NCBI GenBank assembly: GCA_020161835.1
Contig: JAIUNL010000001.1
Span: 62,001-126,000, forward strand
Reading direction: 5' to 3'
DNA length: 64,000 bases
Source: Bacteroidota bacterium
GTDB lineage: Bacteria > Bacteroidota > JABWAT01
A program made the translations under genes and the position numbers. How positions within the stretch are numbered: position 1 is the stretch's first letter; each line of letters starts with the position of its first letter. Positions 44,755-53,139 of this stretch are shown here, piece after piece. The notes beneath the pieces are model-generated. The model did no database searches and was not told the origin of the DNA. It worked only from the letters and a program-made list of their open reading frames with translations.

Positions 44755-46395
44755 TCAGGGTTTGGCAGATAAATGTCCGCCAAAAGCCTCATTGATAATT
44801 AAGTCCATATTTTCCTGCCAGATATTATCAAATACTTTTGCTTTAAGTCTGGCTTTTCTTGATTCAAGCAAATCTTTGGTGGCAGTATAATCTTTCATTT
44901 GCTGACCACCCTTTTGCTGAAGCAGTGTAAAGTTAAGCTTATCAAGGATATAATCCGGCATTTTATTTAAAAACCATGCAGGATATATGGTTGTCCAGAA
45001 TTCCGGATCTCCGCCATCCACAAGTTTTGACATTAAAGATTGGGTAAGCCGGCCATTAACTGTGGCAATTGATGAAAAAACCGTCGGATACTTCAGCCCG
45101 TAATACATGGCAGCAAGTCCGCCCTGTCCGAATCCGGTCAGAAAACGATGTTCACGATCAGGAATTGTTCTGAGCGTCAGATCGTAATTCGGGCCAACGT
45201 CACTCATAAAAAACTGTTCAAAATCATAACTTTTATCTTTATCAATTCCGGTCATGTAAGCAGAAGGTCCGCCATCCATAAAGATAACAATTGCAGGTTT
45301 CACTTTACCAGATTTTATTGCTTTATCCATTAATTCATTAAAACGGTAAGCAACCCAATCAACGGTCCGGTCAGTTGCATCGTTAAAAACATAAATAACC
45401 GGATATCTTGACTCTGGATTTGAAAAATAGGTTGGTGGCAGATAAATATAAAATTCACGGTCGTACCTCATGATTTTTGCTGATAGCACCGCAGGGTAAA
45501 ACCGTTTCTGACTTCCGGTTTCCTTCCATTTATTTCCGGTCAGCCTGAAATACCGGGCTTCACTTCCTGCATCGACAAGAGAATCTCCCTTCCAGAGATT
45601 GTACTGGTACATCATTTTGATGCGGCCATCTTTCAGGTCATCAAACAGAAAATTGCCATAGTCAAAGTGCATTCCTGTCATCTTAACGCCGATATATTTA
45701 TAAAAATTGATTTTGTCTGACCGGCTGATTCCATCTTCAAAAAAATCACCGGCGAGAAATTTTGTAAAACCATTGATGTCATTATCGACCAGCAGTGAAT
45801 CCATCCGCTGCATGGTTTTAATTATACGGGCGTATCGTTCGTCTTCAATCAGTTTTTCAGGACTGCCCGAGCTGAAAGGCATCATTCTCTGGTCTAATTG
45901 AGGGGTTTTGCCAGATTGGGGTAGGTTTTTTATGGCTATAAACTGAAGATCAGGATTGGCAATCAGAAACGGTTTGATGGCAAAGAATAACTGACCCTTC
46001 GCCGGGTTCCAAATCAGAAACGGTTTGATATCTGTTTGGGTACTTCCGGTAAAAAAAGAAACGGCTGCTGAGTCATGGGTTTCAATAGCCAATTCTGAAA
46101 AACGGAGTTTTCCGGCCAGAGAATCGGCACGGCCCGACCAGGAAATGCGCTGCCAGGGAACCTGAGGAATTGAAGTGGCAATGGTAAGCGAATCAGCCCG
46201 GCCAGAAAAGAAAACATCCCAGCCCTGATCAGAAAAAGCCTGTTCAGAAAATACGGAAGAATCCTGATAAGAAAACCGCCAGTTCAGAGACAGATCTTCA
46301 GACACGTTACCCGAAAATTCGGTTTTTGGTGACTCACTGCAACTGGTAAAAATAAAAAAAACAAGAACGGAAGAAAGTAAAACTGATTTCAGCAC
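44755..46395 (-). CDS. Esterase-family lipoprotein with NTF2-like domain and no catalytic serine
   Basis: The 546-residue protein has a lipoprotein-type signal (FIFTSC, Cys19). A GH2-like galactose-binding sandwich follows (about 30-165), then an NTF2/SnoaL-like domain (about 185-305, YARIIKTMQRMDSLL to WKETG). An alpha/beta-hydrolase domain of the enterochelin-esterase/PF00756 family makes up the rest (about 310-546, EFYIYLPPTYF, YPVIYVFNDA). In that family the nucleophile sits in G-x-S-x-GG; here the elbow reads GFGQGG, with Gly423 (codon 45127-45129, GGA) in place of Ser. The C-terminal GGH (His541) remains. It is therefore probably catalytically dead or altered. Its start overlaps the end of the purine nucleoside phosphorylase gene by 7 nt, making it the last gene of the nucleoside-salvage operon. 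Its role there is unknown. Confidence 0.8.
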   Translation of the reverse strand: MLKSVLLSSVLVFFIFTSCSESPKTEFSGNVSEDLSLNWRFSYQDSSVFSEQAFSDQGWDVFFSGRADSLTIATSIPQVPWQRISWSGRADSLAGKLRFSELAIETHDSAAVSFFTGSTQTDIKPFLIWNPAKGQLFFAIKPFLIANPDLQFIAIKNLPQSGKTPQLDQRMMPFSSGSPEKLIEDERYARIIKTMQRMDSLLVDNDINGFTKFLAGDFFEDGISRSDKINFYKYIGVKMTGMHFDYGNFLFDDLKDGRIKMMYQYNLWKGDSLVDAGSEARYFRLTGNKWKETGSQKRFYPAVLSAKIMRYDREFYIYLPPTYFSNPESRYPVIYVFNDATDRTVDWVAYRFNELMDKAIKSGKVKPAIVIFMDGGPSAYMTGIDKDKSYDFEQFFMSDVGPNYDLTLRTIPDREHRFLTGFGQGGLAAMYYGLKYPTVFSSIATVNGRLTQSLMSKLVDGGDPEFWTTIYPAWFLNKMPDYILDKLNFTLLQQKGGQQMKDYTATKDLLESRKARLKAKVFDNIWQENMDLIINEAFGGHLSAKP

Positions 46396-47210
46396 TTCTG
46401 TAAAATTCCTTTGATTAAACGTGTAAACTTATCCTGAACCAGCTTGCCGGTTTCAGTTACTTCGTCGTGTGAAAGCTTTTCGCCCGTAATTCCGGCGGCC
46501 ATATTTGTGATGCATGAAATACCGATCACTTCAAGTCCAAGCCAAACAGCCTGAATCACTTCCGGTACTGTAGACATCCCTACGGCATCAGCACCCAGTC
46601 GTCTGAACATTTCTATTTCTGCCGGGGTTTCATAGCTGGGACCGGTTAAACCAAGGTAAATGCCGGTCTGAACTTTAATTTTCTGATCCTGCGCAACCTC
46701 TTTACCAATTGCCCGAAGCCGTTTGGAATAGGCATCACTCATATCCGGGAAACGGGGACCAAATCCTTCCGGGTTTTTCCCGATCAGCGGATTTCTGAAC
46801 ATGAAATTAAGATGATCAGAAATGATCATCAGATCGCCAACCCTGAACTCTTTGTTTAATCCGCCGGCGGCATTGGTAAGAATAACCGTTTCAACGCCCA
46901 GATGTTTCATAATCCAGACAGGTAGTGTGGTTAGTTTAATATCATGGCCTTCATAAAAATGAATCCGCCCCTGAAAGGCAAGAACGGGCTTTCCGTCACT
47001 TTTTCCGAAAATGACCCGACCCGAATGTCCCACAACTGAAGTCACCGGGTAACCTTCAAGTTCTGAAGTTGGAATAATCACCGTTTCTTCAAGACTATCT
47101 GCAAAATCACCCAGGCCAGAACCCAGTATAATTGCAGATTTAACCGGAAAGGGCTGACGTTTTTTAATTTGGTCAGCTAAAGATTTCGAAAGTTCAGGTA
47201 ATTCAATCAC
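46389..47210 (-). CDS. punA: Purine nucleoside phosphorylase (trimeric type)
   Basis: The 273-residue enzyme cleaves purine nucleosides with phosphate to free base and (deoxy)ribose-1-phosphate. Family landmarks include IILGSGLG (28-34), GHSGR (61-65), AFQGRIHFYEGHD, and LTNAAGGLN. The substrate-site stretch GADAVGMSTVPEVI and the closing CITNMAAGI are also present. The length is normal. The gene overlaps the transporter gene by ATGA and the esterase-like gene by 7 nt, so it is translationally coupled in the salvage operon. The trimeric class prefers guanosine and inosine. Confidence 0.93.
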   Translation of the reverse strand: MIELPELSKSLADQIKKRQPFPVKSAIILGSGLGDFADSLEETVIIPTSELEGYPVTSVVGHSGRVIFGKSDGKPVLAFQGRIHFYEGHDIKLTTLPVWIMKHLGVETVILTNAAGGLNKEFRVGDLMIISDHLNFMFRNPLIGKNPEGFGPRFPDMSDAYSKRLRAIGKEVAQDQKIKVQTGIYLGLTGPSYETPAEIEMFRRLGADAVGMSTVPEVIQAVWLGLEVIGISCITNMAAGITGEKLSHDEVTETGKLVQDKFTRLIKGILQKC

Positions 47211-48556
47211 CCTAATACTCCTGCAATAGTTGCGGTCATGAGTGTGGCCAGCATCCCGCCAAGAACGGCTCTGACGCCAAGTTTGGCAAGATCTCCCTGA
47301 CGTTCAGGGGCTAAAGGACCGATCCCGCCAATCTGAATGGCGATCGATGAAATGTTTGCAAATCCGCACAGGGCAAACGTGGCCATCCGGATACTTTTTT
47401 CTGTAAGTTCACCCGATTTTACCAGATCGGCCAGATTGAGGTATGCCACGAATTCATTTAAAACCAGTTTCGTTCCGATCAGCGAACCAAAATTAAGAGC
47501 ATCAGTCCAGGGAACACCGATCCCGAATGCAACGAACTGAAGAACGAGACCCAGCAAAAGTTCGAGTTTCAGCGGTGAATTAAACTGGGCAATTAAAAAC
47601 GGATTCAGACCTGTTATATCACCAACCCAACCAAAAAGAGCATTAACAAGCGCAATCAGGGCAATAAATGCCAGCAACATGGCGCCAACATTCAGCGCAA
47701 GTTTTAATCCGTCACCGGCGCCGGCTGCAGCAGCTTCGATCACATTGGTTGCAGTTTTTTCTACGTGGATTTTAACCTGACCCCGGGTCTCAGGATTCCC
47801 GGTTTCCGGGATGAGAATTTTGGCGATGAGAAGTGCAGCCGGTGCTGCCATGATTGAGGCACCCAGCAACTGGCTCGCAAATAAAATCTGGGCATCGGTA
47901 ATCGGGATTCCCCTGGCCTGTGCAAAAGAAAACCCCAGCATTTGCACATAAGCGGCCATTACACCGCCGGCAATGGTTGCCATTCCACCAATCATAACTG
48001 CTAACAGTTCAGATTCCGTCATTTTTTTGATAAACGGTTTGATGACAAGAGGTGCCTCTGTCTGACCCACGAAAATATTGGCAGAAACAGAAAGAGTTTC
48101 AGCACCTGACGTTCTTAACGATTTTGAAATTACCCAGGCCACAACCTGAACCACTTTTTGCATCACACCAAGATGGTACAAAACACTCATAATCGAAGCG
48201 AAAAAGATAATGGTTGGTAAAACCTGAAAAGCGAAGAAAAACCCGAGTGAATCAGAAAACCCCGGGCTTACCGCCAGATTTCCAAAAACAAATTTTGCAC
48301 CTTCTGTTGTATAGCTAAGCAATTTTACAAAAAGTCCTGAAAGCATCTCAAAAGCCAATTTCGGCCATTCAAGCGGGGCAAACCAGGAACCCATCACAGT
48401 TCCTTTAATTATAAAAATGCCGAAAATAATCTGCATCCCGATCCCGATTCCAACCAGCCGCCAGTTTATTTCTTTTTTGGCATTTGAAAACGTCCAGGCA
48501 ATGCCAACGATAAGTGCAAGTCCGATGATACCCTGAATAATGCTGAAAAAATCCAT
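47207..48556 (-). CDS. Concentrative nucleoside transporter (NupC/CNT family)
   Basis: This 449-residue inner membrane protein has about ten hydrophobic segments and the CNT family order: a short N-terminal Nucleos_tra2_N part, a gate domain, then a C-terminal part. Motifs include SVSANIFVGQTEAPLVIKPF (about 155-175), typical of the nucleoside-binding re-entrant loop. GGMATIAGGVMAAYV and FALCGFANISSIAIQIGG are also typical. It imports nucleosides with Na+ or H+. It is encoded between thymidine kinase (19 bp upstream) and the phosphorylase (4-nt overlap), which supports uptake feeding both enzymes. Confidence 0.93.
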   Translation of the reverse strand: MDFFSIIQGIIGLALIVGIAWTFSNAKKEINWRLVGIGIGMQIIFGIFIIKGTVMGSWFAPLEWPKLAFEMLSGLFVKLLSYTTEGAKFVFGNLAVSPGFSDSLGFFFAFQVLPTIIFFASIMSVLYHLGVMQKVVQVVAWVISKSLRTSGAETLSVSANIFVGQTEAPLVIKPFIKKMTESELLAVMIGGMATIAGGVMAAYVQMLGFSFAQARGIPITDAQILFASQLLGASIMAAPAALLIAKILIPETGNPETRGQVKIHVEKTATNVIEAAAAGAGDGLKLALNVGAMLLAFIALIALVNALFGWVGDITGLNPFLIAQFNSPLKLELLLGLVLQFVAFGIGVPWTDALNFGSLIGTKLVLNEFVAYLNLADLVKSGELTEKSIRMATFALCGFANISSIAIQIGGIGPLAPERQGDLAKLGVRAVLGGMLATLMTATIAGVLG

Positions 48557-48575
48557 GAGATGTGGTCTTTCCTGT

Positions 48576-49157
48576 TTATTTCGTAATTTCTTTGGGTGGA
48601 ATAAAACAATGTCTGCAACGGGGTTCGTAAGAATCTTTTGCCCCGAGCTGAATTCTGGATTCAGATGATGAAAGTCGCTGAGATCTTAAAGCGGGTGCAC
48701 CACAAACCATGCAAATGGCCTGCGCTTTGGTAATATATTCGGCGATGGCAAGAAGTTGCGGAACCGGTTCAAACGGAACGCCCCTGAAATCCTGATCCAA
48801 ACCGGCACAGATAACCCGTTTGCCTGAATTGGCAAGTTCTTCAACTACCGCCAGCACTTCCAGGCCTAAAAACTGAACTTCATCAATTCCTACAACTTCA
48901 GCATCCTGAGCAAGAAGAATGATTTCCTGTGCACTTTCTACAATGGTGGATGGAATGGCAAGATCAGAGTGTGAAACAATATGGGTGGATGAAAAACGGG
49001 TATCAATTCGGGGTTTGAATATTTCTACTTTTTGCTTGGCAATCTGGGCACGGCGAAGTCGGCGGATGAGCTCTTCAGTTTTGCCGCTGAACATGCTGCC
49101 GCAGATCACCTCGATCCAGCCTGAGCGGGTATGATATCTGAACTGACCTTCCATCAT
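48576..49157 (-). CDS. tdk: Thymidine kinase
   Basis: The 193-residue type II thymidine kinase phosphorylates thymidine with ATP. It has Walker A GSMFSGKT (20-27) and the DEVQF segment with the catalytic Glu93. A C-terminal zinc ribbon has CMVC and CRHC. The start overlaps the cytidine deaminase stop as ATGA, and the transporter gene follows. The second Met of the MMEG start could equally be used. Confidence 0.95.
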   Translation of the reverse strand: MMEGQFRYHTRSGWIEVICGSMFSGKTEELIRRLRRAQIAKQKVEIFKPRIDTRFSSTHIVSHSDLAIPSTIVESAQEIILLAQDAEVVGIDEVQFLGLEVLAVVEELANSGKRVICAGLDQDFRGVPFEPVPQLLAIAEYITKAQAICMVCGAPALRSQRLSSSESRIQLGAKDSYEPRCRHCFIPPKEITK

Positions 49158-49555
49158 TTTTTCGTCAGGTGTGAAGCATTGAAACTGAAAGGAAGCAAAT
49201 CACCACATTTCAGTGTCTTGATGGAATTGTTCTGGTGAACGAGATGTACGTTCAGATCTTCACCGCCAAGATCAAGCAAAACCTGCCGGCAGGCTCCGCA
49301 CGGATTTGTAAACTCAGCAGCATCACCACAAATGTAAATATCGGTAAACTCATGTTCACCGTCAGAAATTGCTTTAAAAAGTGCAACACGTTCAGCACAA
49401 CAGGTCAGACTGTAAGAACTGTTTTCGACATTGCAGCCCAGATAATTTTTACCTGATTTTGAAATCAGAACGGCACCAACCCTGAAATTGGAATAGGGTG
49501 CAAAAGCACGGGTTTGTGCTTCTCTTGCAAGTTTAACGAATTCGTCCGTTTTCAT
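49154..49555 (-). CDS. cdd: Cytidine deaminase
   Basis: I start the gene at 49555, where AAGGA precedes the ATG, giving 133 residues, the usual size for the homotetrameric enzyme; a longer frame to 49756 adds 67 unrelated residues. It converts (deoxy)cytidine to (deoxy)uridine. The zinc site is CAE (Cys53, Glu55) and PCGAC (Cys86, Cys89). FRVGAVL and GCNVENSSY are typical substrate-site segments. It heads the operon cdd-tdk-nupC type-punA-esterase-like, and the promoter should lie in 49556-49800. Confidence 0.95.
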   Translation of the reverse strand: MKTDEFVKLAREAQTRAFAPYSNFRVGAVLISKSGKNYLGCNVENSSYSLTCCAERVALFKAISDGEHEFTDIYICGDAAEFTNPCGACRQVLLDLGGEDLNVHLVHQNNSIKTLKCGDLLPFSFNASHLTKK

Positions 49556-49820
49556 GGTTTTTCCTTGTAAAAAAGGGCATGAAAGATACCACCATTGCCA
49601 CGGAAATGCAAACCAGCTATGCTTGTTAAAACTTACCCGATCTGTTGATAACCTTGCCTGAAACCATAACTCTGATTTTTTCCTCTTTTTCTGACTGATG
49701 ATTGAAGCTGCTCTTCTTCCTGAATTTTTTATTCTTTTCTGACAAAACCGGTACACACTGTAAAAAAATCCTTTTTTTCCTCTCTATTCCCTATATATCT
49801 GCTCCAATCTATAAATGCTG

Positions 49821-49852
49821 TTGAAAATCAAGGATTTAAATAGTTATCTTTA
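49821..49852 (+). promoter_or_regulatory. Bacteroidota-type promoter of the WD40 gene
   Basis: TTG (49821-49823) and TATCTTTA (49845-49852) are 21 bp apart, close to the TTG-N(19-21)-TAnnTTTG consensus. They lie 86 bp before the start codon at 49939. Confidence 0.6.
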
Positions 49853-49938
49853 TAATTTAATGAGTTTATAATAAGGCCTGACCCGTGGCAGAATGAGTTC
49901 TGACTGCCTTTCCTCTCAGGTTAATAACGGAGTTTGAT

Positions 49939-51726
49939 ATGATCAGTCAGGACATTCTGAATACTTTATTTGAAGATTCTTCAAAATTAAGAATCGGCAG
50001 CGGAAGCCAGAAATCACTTGCTCTTCATCCGAATGGGCGTGAAATTATTGCCGGAACCACAATAGGACTTGAAATCTGGGATATAGCTTCAGGCAAGCTG
50101 AACCAGTCTATCGATTGCCATTATGATTTTGTTACTGCACTCGCCATATCCCGTGTCAATAATCAACTCGCAACCGCAAGTGACGATCAGTCTGTCATTA
50201 TCTGGAACCTGAGCGATTTCACCCAGATCAGAACCATTCATGTTGGCCAGGGTGCCATCAATGCTATTTCCTTTAATCTGCTGGGAACACAACTTGCTGT
50301 TGCCAATAAAACCGGGAATATTACCGTTTACGAAACCCGGTCAGGCCTCCTTCTGCATACCCTTGCCGGTCACCGTGATTCGGTTTATTCACTGGCTTAC
50401 AGCGGAAACGGCAAATATCTCATTTCAGGATCCCGTGACAGCACAGTCAGAATCTGGGATTCATACGGTGGTCAGTGCATCAGAATATGTGAAGGACATA
50501 ACGGTTCAGTTTACGCCGTGAATGCAAACAGTGACGGGTCAGTTGCCGTCAGCGGAAGCTGGGACAACACCCTGAAATGGTGGAATACCAAAACCGGAGA
50601 ATGCATCAGAAGTGTGGAAGGCAATAAATCATCCATCGAAACGGTGCTTGTTTCACCAAATGATGAATTTGTAATTGCAGGCGGACTCGACAAAACCATT
50701 ACCATCTGGGATTTTCATGAAGGTGTTCTTCTGCACACGCTTGAAGCTCACGAATTTGGCGTTTACGGAACGGCGATTTCTCACGATGGAAAAATGCTGA
50801 TCAGTTCATCTGACGATCGTACCATGTGCGTCTGGAATTTAGAATCCGGCAAACTGATCAGAAAAATTCCCGGCTACAAGGGCGCAATTGAATCGCTTAA
50901 CTTTGTTCTTGATGAAACCGTTCTGGTAACAGCCGGTAAAGGGAAACATATCGTTTTCTGGGATATTGCCACCCAAACAATCGTCCGCACCATTGCCCAT
51001 CCCTCCCACGTCAAATCAATCGCCGTTGACCGCAAACGTAACCGGATTATCGTGGCCGGTCTTGAAAAAATCATCCGGGTTTACGATGTCACTACCGGTG
51101 AGGAAGTTCTTGCGTTTGAAGCCCACGACTACTACGTAAACGGCGTTTCTCTTTCTTCGGATGGTGAGTTTTTTGTTTCCTCCGGCTGGGATTCACTGGT
51201 TAAACTCTGGCGGACGGAAGACTGCACTCCCATCAGAACTTTTTCCGGACATAAAGAATCCGTTTACCATTCAGTTATGACACCCGATAATGAGTGGATT
51301 GTAAGTTGTGACGAAAAAGGTGTTCTCTGTGTTTGGAATGCTGTTGACGGCATGATGGTGAAAGAAATTCACGGTCACAGCGGACCGGTAACCGGTATGG
51401 TGATGTCACCTGAAGAAAATGTACTGTACAGCACCGGCAAAGACGGACATTTAACCGAATGGCAACTTCCTGAAATGGAAAAGCTCCACGATATGATTCC
51501 GCATGAAAGCGGATCACTTTGTCTTGCCCTTTCAGGAAAAGGAAATTTTCTGATTACTGGCGGAGCTGATAAAACCATCTCGGTTATCCAAAGAAAATCC
51601 CGACTTAAAGTTGCTTCGTTGAAAGGTCACAAAGGCCGTGTGATCTCGATGTTAAGCGACGAAAGTGAACATCTGATCGTCAGCGGAAATGTGGATGGCA
51701 CTATTTATCTCTGGAAAATGATGTAA
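49939..51726 (+). CDS. Cytoplasmic WD40 repeat protein, 14 blades
   Basis: The 595-residue protein is made entirely of WD40-type repeats with no signal peptide, membrane segment or other domain. I count 14 units of about 41 residues, each ending in a strand such as TVRIWDSYGG, TITIWDFHEG or TIYLWKMM, with GH and D-x-T landmarks. That would make two seven-bladed propellers. Such proteins are interaction scaffolds; bacterial ones are common near kinases or NTPases, none of which is adjacent here. GGAG is present about 10 nt before the ATG. The gene has its own promoter and is followed by tRNA-Val. Confidence 0.88.
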   Translation: MISQDILNTLFEDSSKLRIGSGSQKSLALHPNGREIIAGTTIGLEIWDIASGKLNQSIDCHYDFVTALAISRVNNQLATASDDQSVIIWNLSDFTQIRTIHVGQGAINAISFNLLGTQLAVANKTGNITVYETRSGLLLHTLAGHRDSVYSLAYSGNGKYLISGSRDSTVRIWDSYGGQCIRICEGHNGSVYAVNANSDGSVAVSGSWDNTLKWWNTKTGECIRSVEGNKSSIETVLVSPNDEFVIAGGLDKTITIWDFHEGVLLHTLEAHEFGVYGTAISHDGKMLISSSDDRTMCVWNLESGKLIRKIPGYKGAIESLNFVLDETVLVTAGKGKHIVFWDIATQTIVRTIAHPSHVKSIAVDRKRNRIIVAGLEKIIRVYDVTTGEEVLAFEAHDYYVNGVSLSSDGEFFVSSGWDSLVKLWRTEDCTPIRTFSGHKESVYHSVMTPDNEWIVSCDEKGVLCVWNAVDGMMVKEIHGHSGPVTGMVMSPEENVLYSTGKDGHLTEWQLPEMEKLHDMIPHESGSLCLALSGKGNFLITGGADKTISVIQRKSRLKVASLKGHKGRVISMLSDESEHLIVSGNVDGTIYLWKMM

Positions 51727-51751
51727 AACGGTTTTTTTCAACCAGGACATA

Positions 51752-51782
51752 TTGACAACCGGACGAAGTTGCCGTAACTTTG
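51752..51782 (+). promoter_or_regulatory. Bacteroidota-type promoter of tRNA-Val
   Basis: TTGACA (51752-51757) and TAACTTTG (51775-51782) leave 20 bp between TTG and the -7 box. TAACTTTG matches TAnnTTTG exactly. Transcription would begin about 10-15 bp before the tRNA. This is the clearest promoter in the window and supports a Bacteroidota-like primary sigma factor. Confidence 0.8.
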
Positions 51783-51801
51783 CAGTCCCAAGTTCATACA
51801 A

Positions 51802-51876
51802 GGGCGTTTAGCTCAGTTGGTCTAGAGCATCTGCCTTACAAGCAGAGGGTCCGGGGTTCGAGCCCCTGAACGCCCA
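51802..51876 (+). tRNA. tRNA-Val (anticodon TAC)
   Basis: The cloverleaf folds with the acceptor stem GGGCGTT/AACGCCC and a D arm GCTC-GAGC. The anticodon stem TCTGC/GCAGA encloses the loop CTTACAA, so the anticodon is TAC and decodes valine. The T arm is CGGGG-TTCGAGC-CCCTG. The discriminator base is A and CCA is not encoded, so the nucleotidyltransferase encoded at 57049-58467 would be needed. Confidence 0.96.
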
Positions 51877-51880
51877 CAAG

Positions 51881-51908
51881 AAAAGTCAGCCGCAAGCTGA
51901 CTTTTTTA
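51881..51908 (+). terminator. Rho-independent terminator of tRNA-Val
   Basis: AGTCAGC (51884-51890) and GCTGACT (51896-51902) pair around CGCAA and are followed by a T-run. Confidence 0.92.
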
Positions 51909-51933
51909 GTTTTATCCCGGGGTGAGAAATACT

Positions 51934-51975
51934 CAAACGCAAAGTCCGCAGAGTTTAACGCAGAATACGCAAGAG
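51934..51975. repeat. CGCAAAG/CGCAGAG repeat remnant
   Basis: AAACGCAAAGTCCGCAGAG and AACGCAGAATACGCAAGAGG form a short run of related words. It resembles the element at 58496-58537 and, more distantly, the CACAGA repeats at 21490-22470. The rest of the gap 51909-52083 shows nothing supportable. Confidence 0.55.
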
Positions 51976-52083
51976 GGATTTTATGTGAATGCCACATTGA
52001 AACCCGGTGAAATCAATCTGCCGTTTTCAACCTTGCCAATCTAAGAAGTTATAACTAGAAATAAATCTATCTGATTTTTCCAA

Positions 52084-52115
52084 AAAAAAAGGGCGAATTG
52101 AATTCGCCCTTTTTA
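52084..52115. terminator. Bidirectional terminator between tRNA-Val and the toastrack gene
   Basis: GGGCGAATT (52091-52099) and AATTCGCCC (52101-52109) form a strong palindrome with A-runs before and T-runs after. It can end transcripts on both strands. Degenerate words (CCTTATTCCTTACTCC) fill 52122-52155. Confidence 0.85.
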
Positions 52116-52150
52116 ATTTTCCTTATGCCTTAAACCTTATTCCTTACTCC

Positions 52151-53032
52151 TTACTCCTGAACTTTCTTATCCGAGCCTGAAATAAAGATGATCGAACCAA
52201 TTCCCGAACTGACGTCAAAGTCAATCGAAGTTTTTGCAGTTTTGTAATTGGTTGAGGTGTAATAATCTCCGTTGTGACTGAATTGTGAAGGAACAGTTAA
52301 ATTACTGAAGAAACCAGAGTTGTCTTTGATTCTCGCGCCAATCGTGGTAGGAATCATGATTTTTACTTCACCAACACCTGTTTCAACATCAACTTTTTTA
52401 TTTCCGGCAGACATTCCGGTAAAATCCAGATAAACTGAACCCACACCATTTTCGACAGAGAGATTTTTAAAGTTCAGGTTATTGAGTCCAGTTGCCTTAA
52501 TTTCGCCAACTCCAGCCTGAATGTTACATCTTTTCACTTCTGCCTGATTCAAAGTTTTTACATATAATCTGATTGATCCGGCACCTGAACTTAAATCGAG
52601 GTTAGAAAGGTTAAGGTTTGAGAGATCAAGTTCTGCTGCTCCCGCCCCGATACTGAATCTGAGATCATGTTCGACTTTGGTTCCAAGTTCAAGTTTTCCA
52701 CGAAATTTGGTGCTTGCTTCATCTTTGCCATCATCATTCCCCCAGCTTACGCCACCAGAGTTTGTGGTAAATTTCATTTTTGCTGTATCGCTGAACCGTT
52801 TAAAAACCAGTTCAGGATCCATTTTATCTTTATCGTATGTGGCATCAAGATTGAAAAGAGCACCAGATTGCACACCACTCAGCTTGAAAATGCCGTAGTC
52901 AATTTCAATTTCGGATTTAAGAAGAGTTTCTTCGTCAACATCGGCGGATTTCATCATCCGGCCCTGCCCGAAGGCAAGGTTGGTTAAGAGAAAACTTCCG
53001 AACAGCAATGTAGTTGTGAGTATCTGTTTCAT
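52151..53032 (-). CDS. Secreted toastrack (DUF4097/LiaF-like) protein
   Basis: The 293-residue form starting at 53032 opens with a signal peptide (MKQILT to AFGQ); an ATG at 53044 adds four residues. The mature part is a repetitive beta-helix-like sheet with successive GAGAAELDLSNLNLSNLDL, GAGSIRLYV, GVGEIKATGL and GVGSVYLDF units. This is the toastrack pattern of DUF4097 and LiaF C-terminal domains. Such proteins are often linked to envelope-stress regulation. Its gene lies 107 bp downstream of an ECF sigma factor gene on the same strand, so it may be in that regulon. The exact molecular role is unknown. Confidence 0.75.
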   Translation of the reverse strand: MKQILTTTLLFGSFLLTNLAFGQGRMMKSADVDEETLLKSEIEIDYGIFKLSGVQSGALFNLDATYDKDKMDPELVFKRFSDTAKMKFTTNSGGVSWGNDDGKDEASTKFRGKLELGTKVEHDLRFSIGAGAAELDLSNLNLSNLDLSSGAGSIRLYVKTLNQAEVKRCNIQAGVGEIKATGLNNLNFKNLSVENGVGSVYLDFTGMSAGNKKVDVETGVGEVKIMIPTTIGARIKDNSGFFSNLTVPSQFSHNGDYYTSTNYKTAKTSIDFDVSSGIGSIIFISGSDKKVQE

Positions 53033-53139
53033 AATATGGCCCATTCAGGGTTGTGTCCGCTTAGGTGTACGGATTCCAATCCCTAAAGGTTACAGTTATA
53101 ATCATCATTTAAGTGTTCAGATGTGATGACCGGCAAGTT

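Noticed and set aside
49556..49756. 67-residue N-terminal extension of cytidine deaminase
   Set aside because: It does not resemble the family and would bypass the AAGGA ribosome-binding site at the 49555 start.
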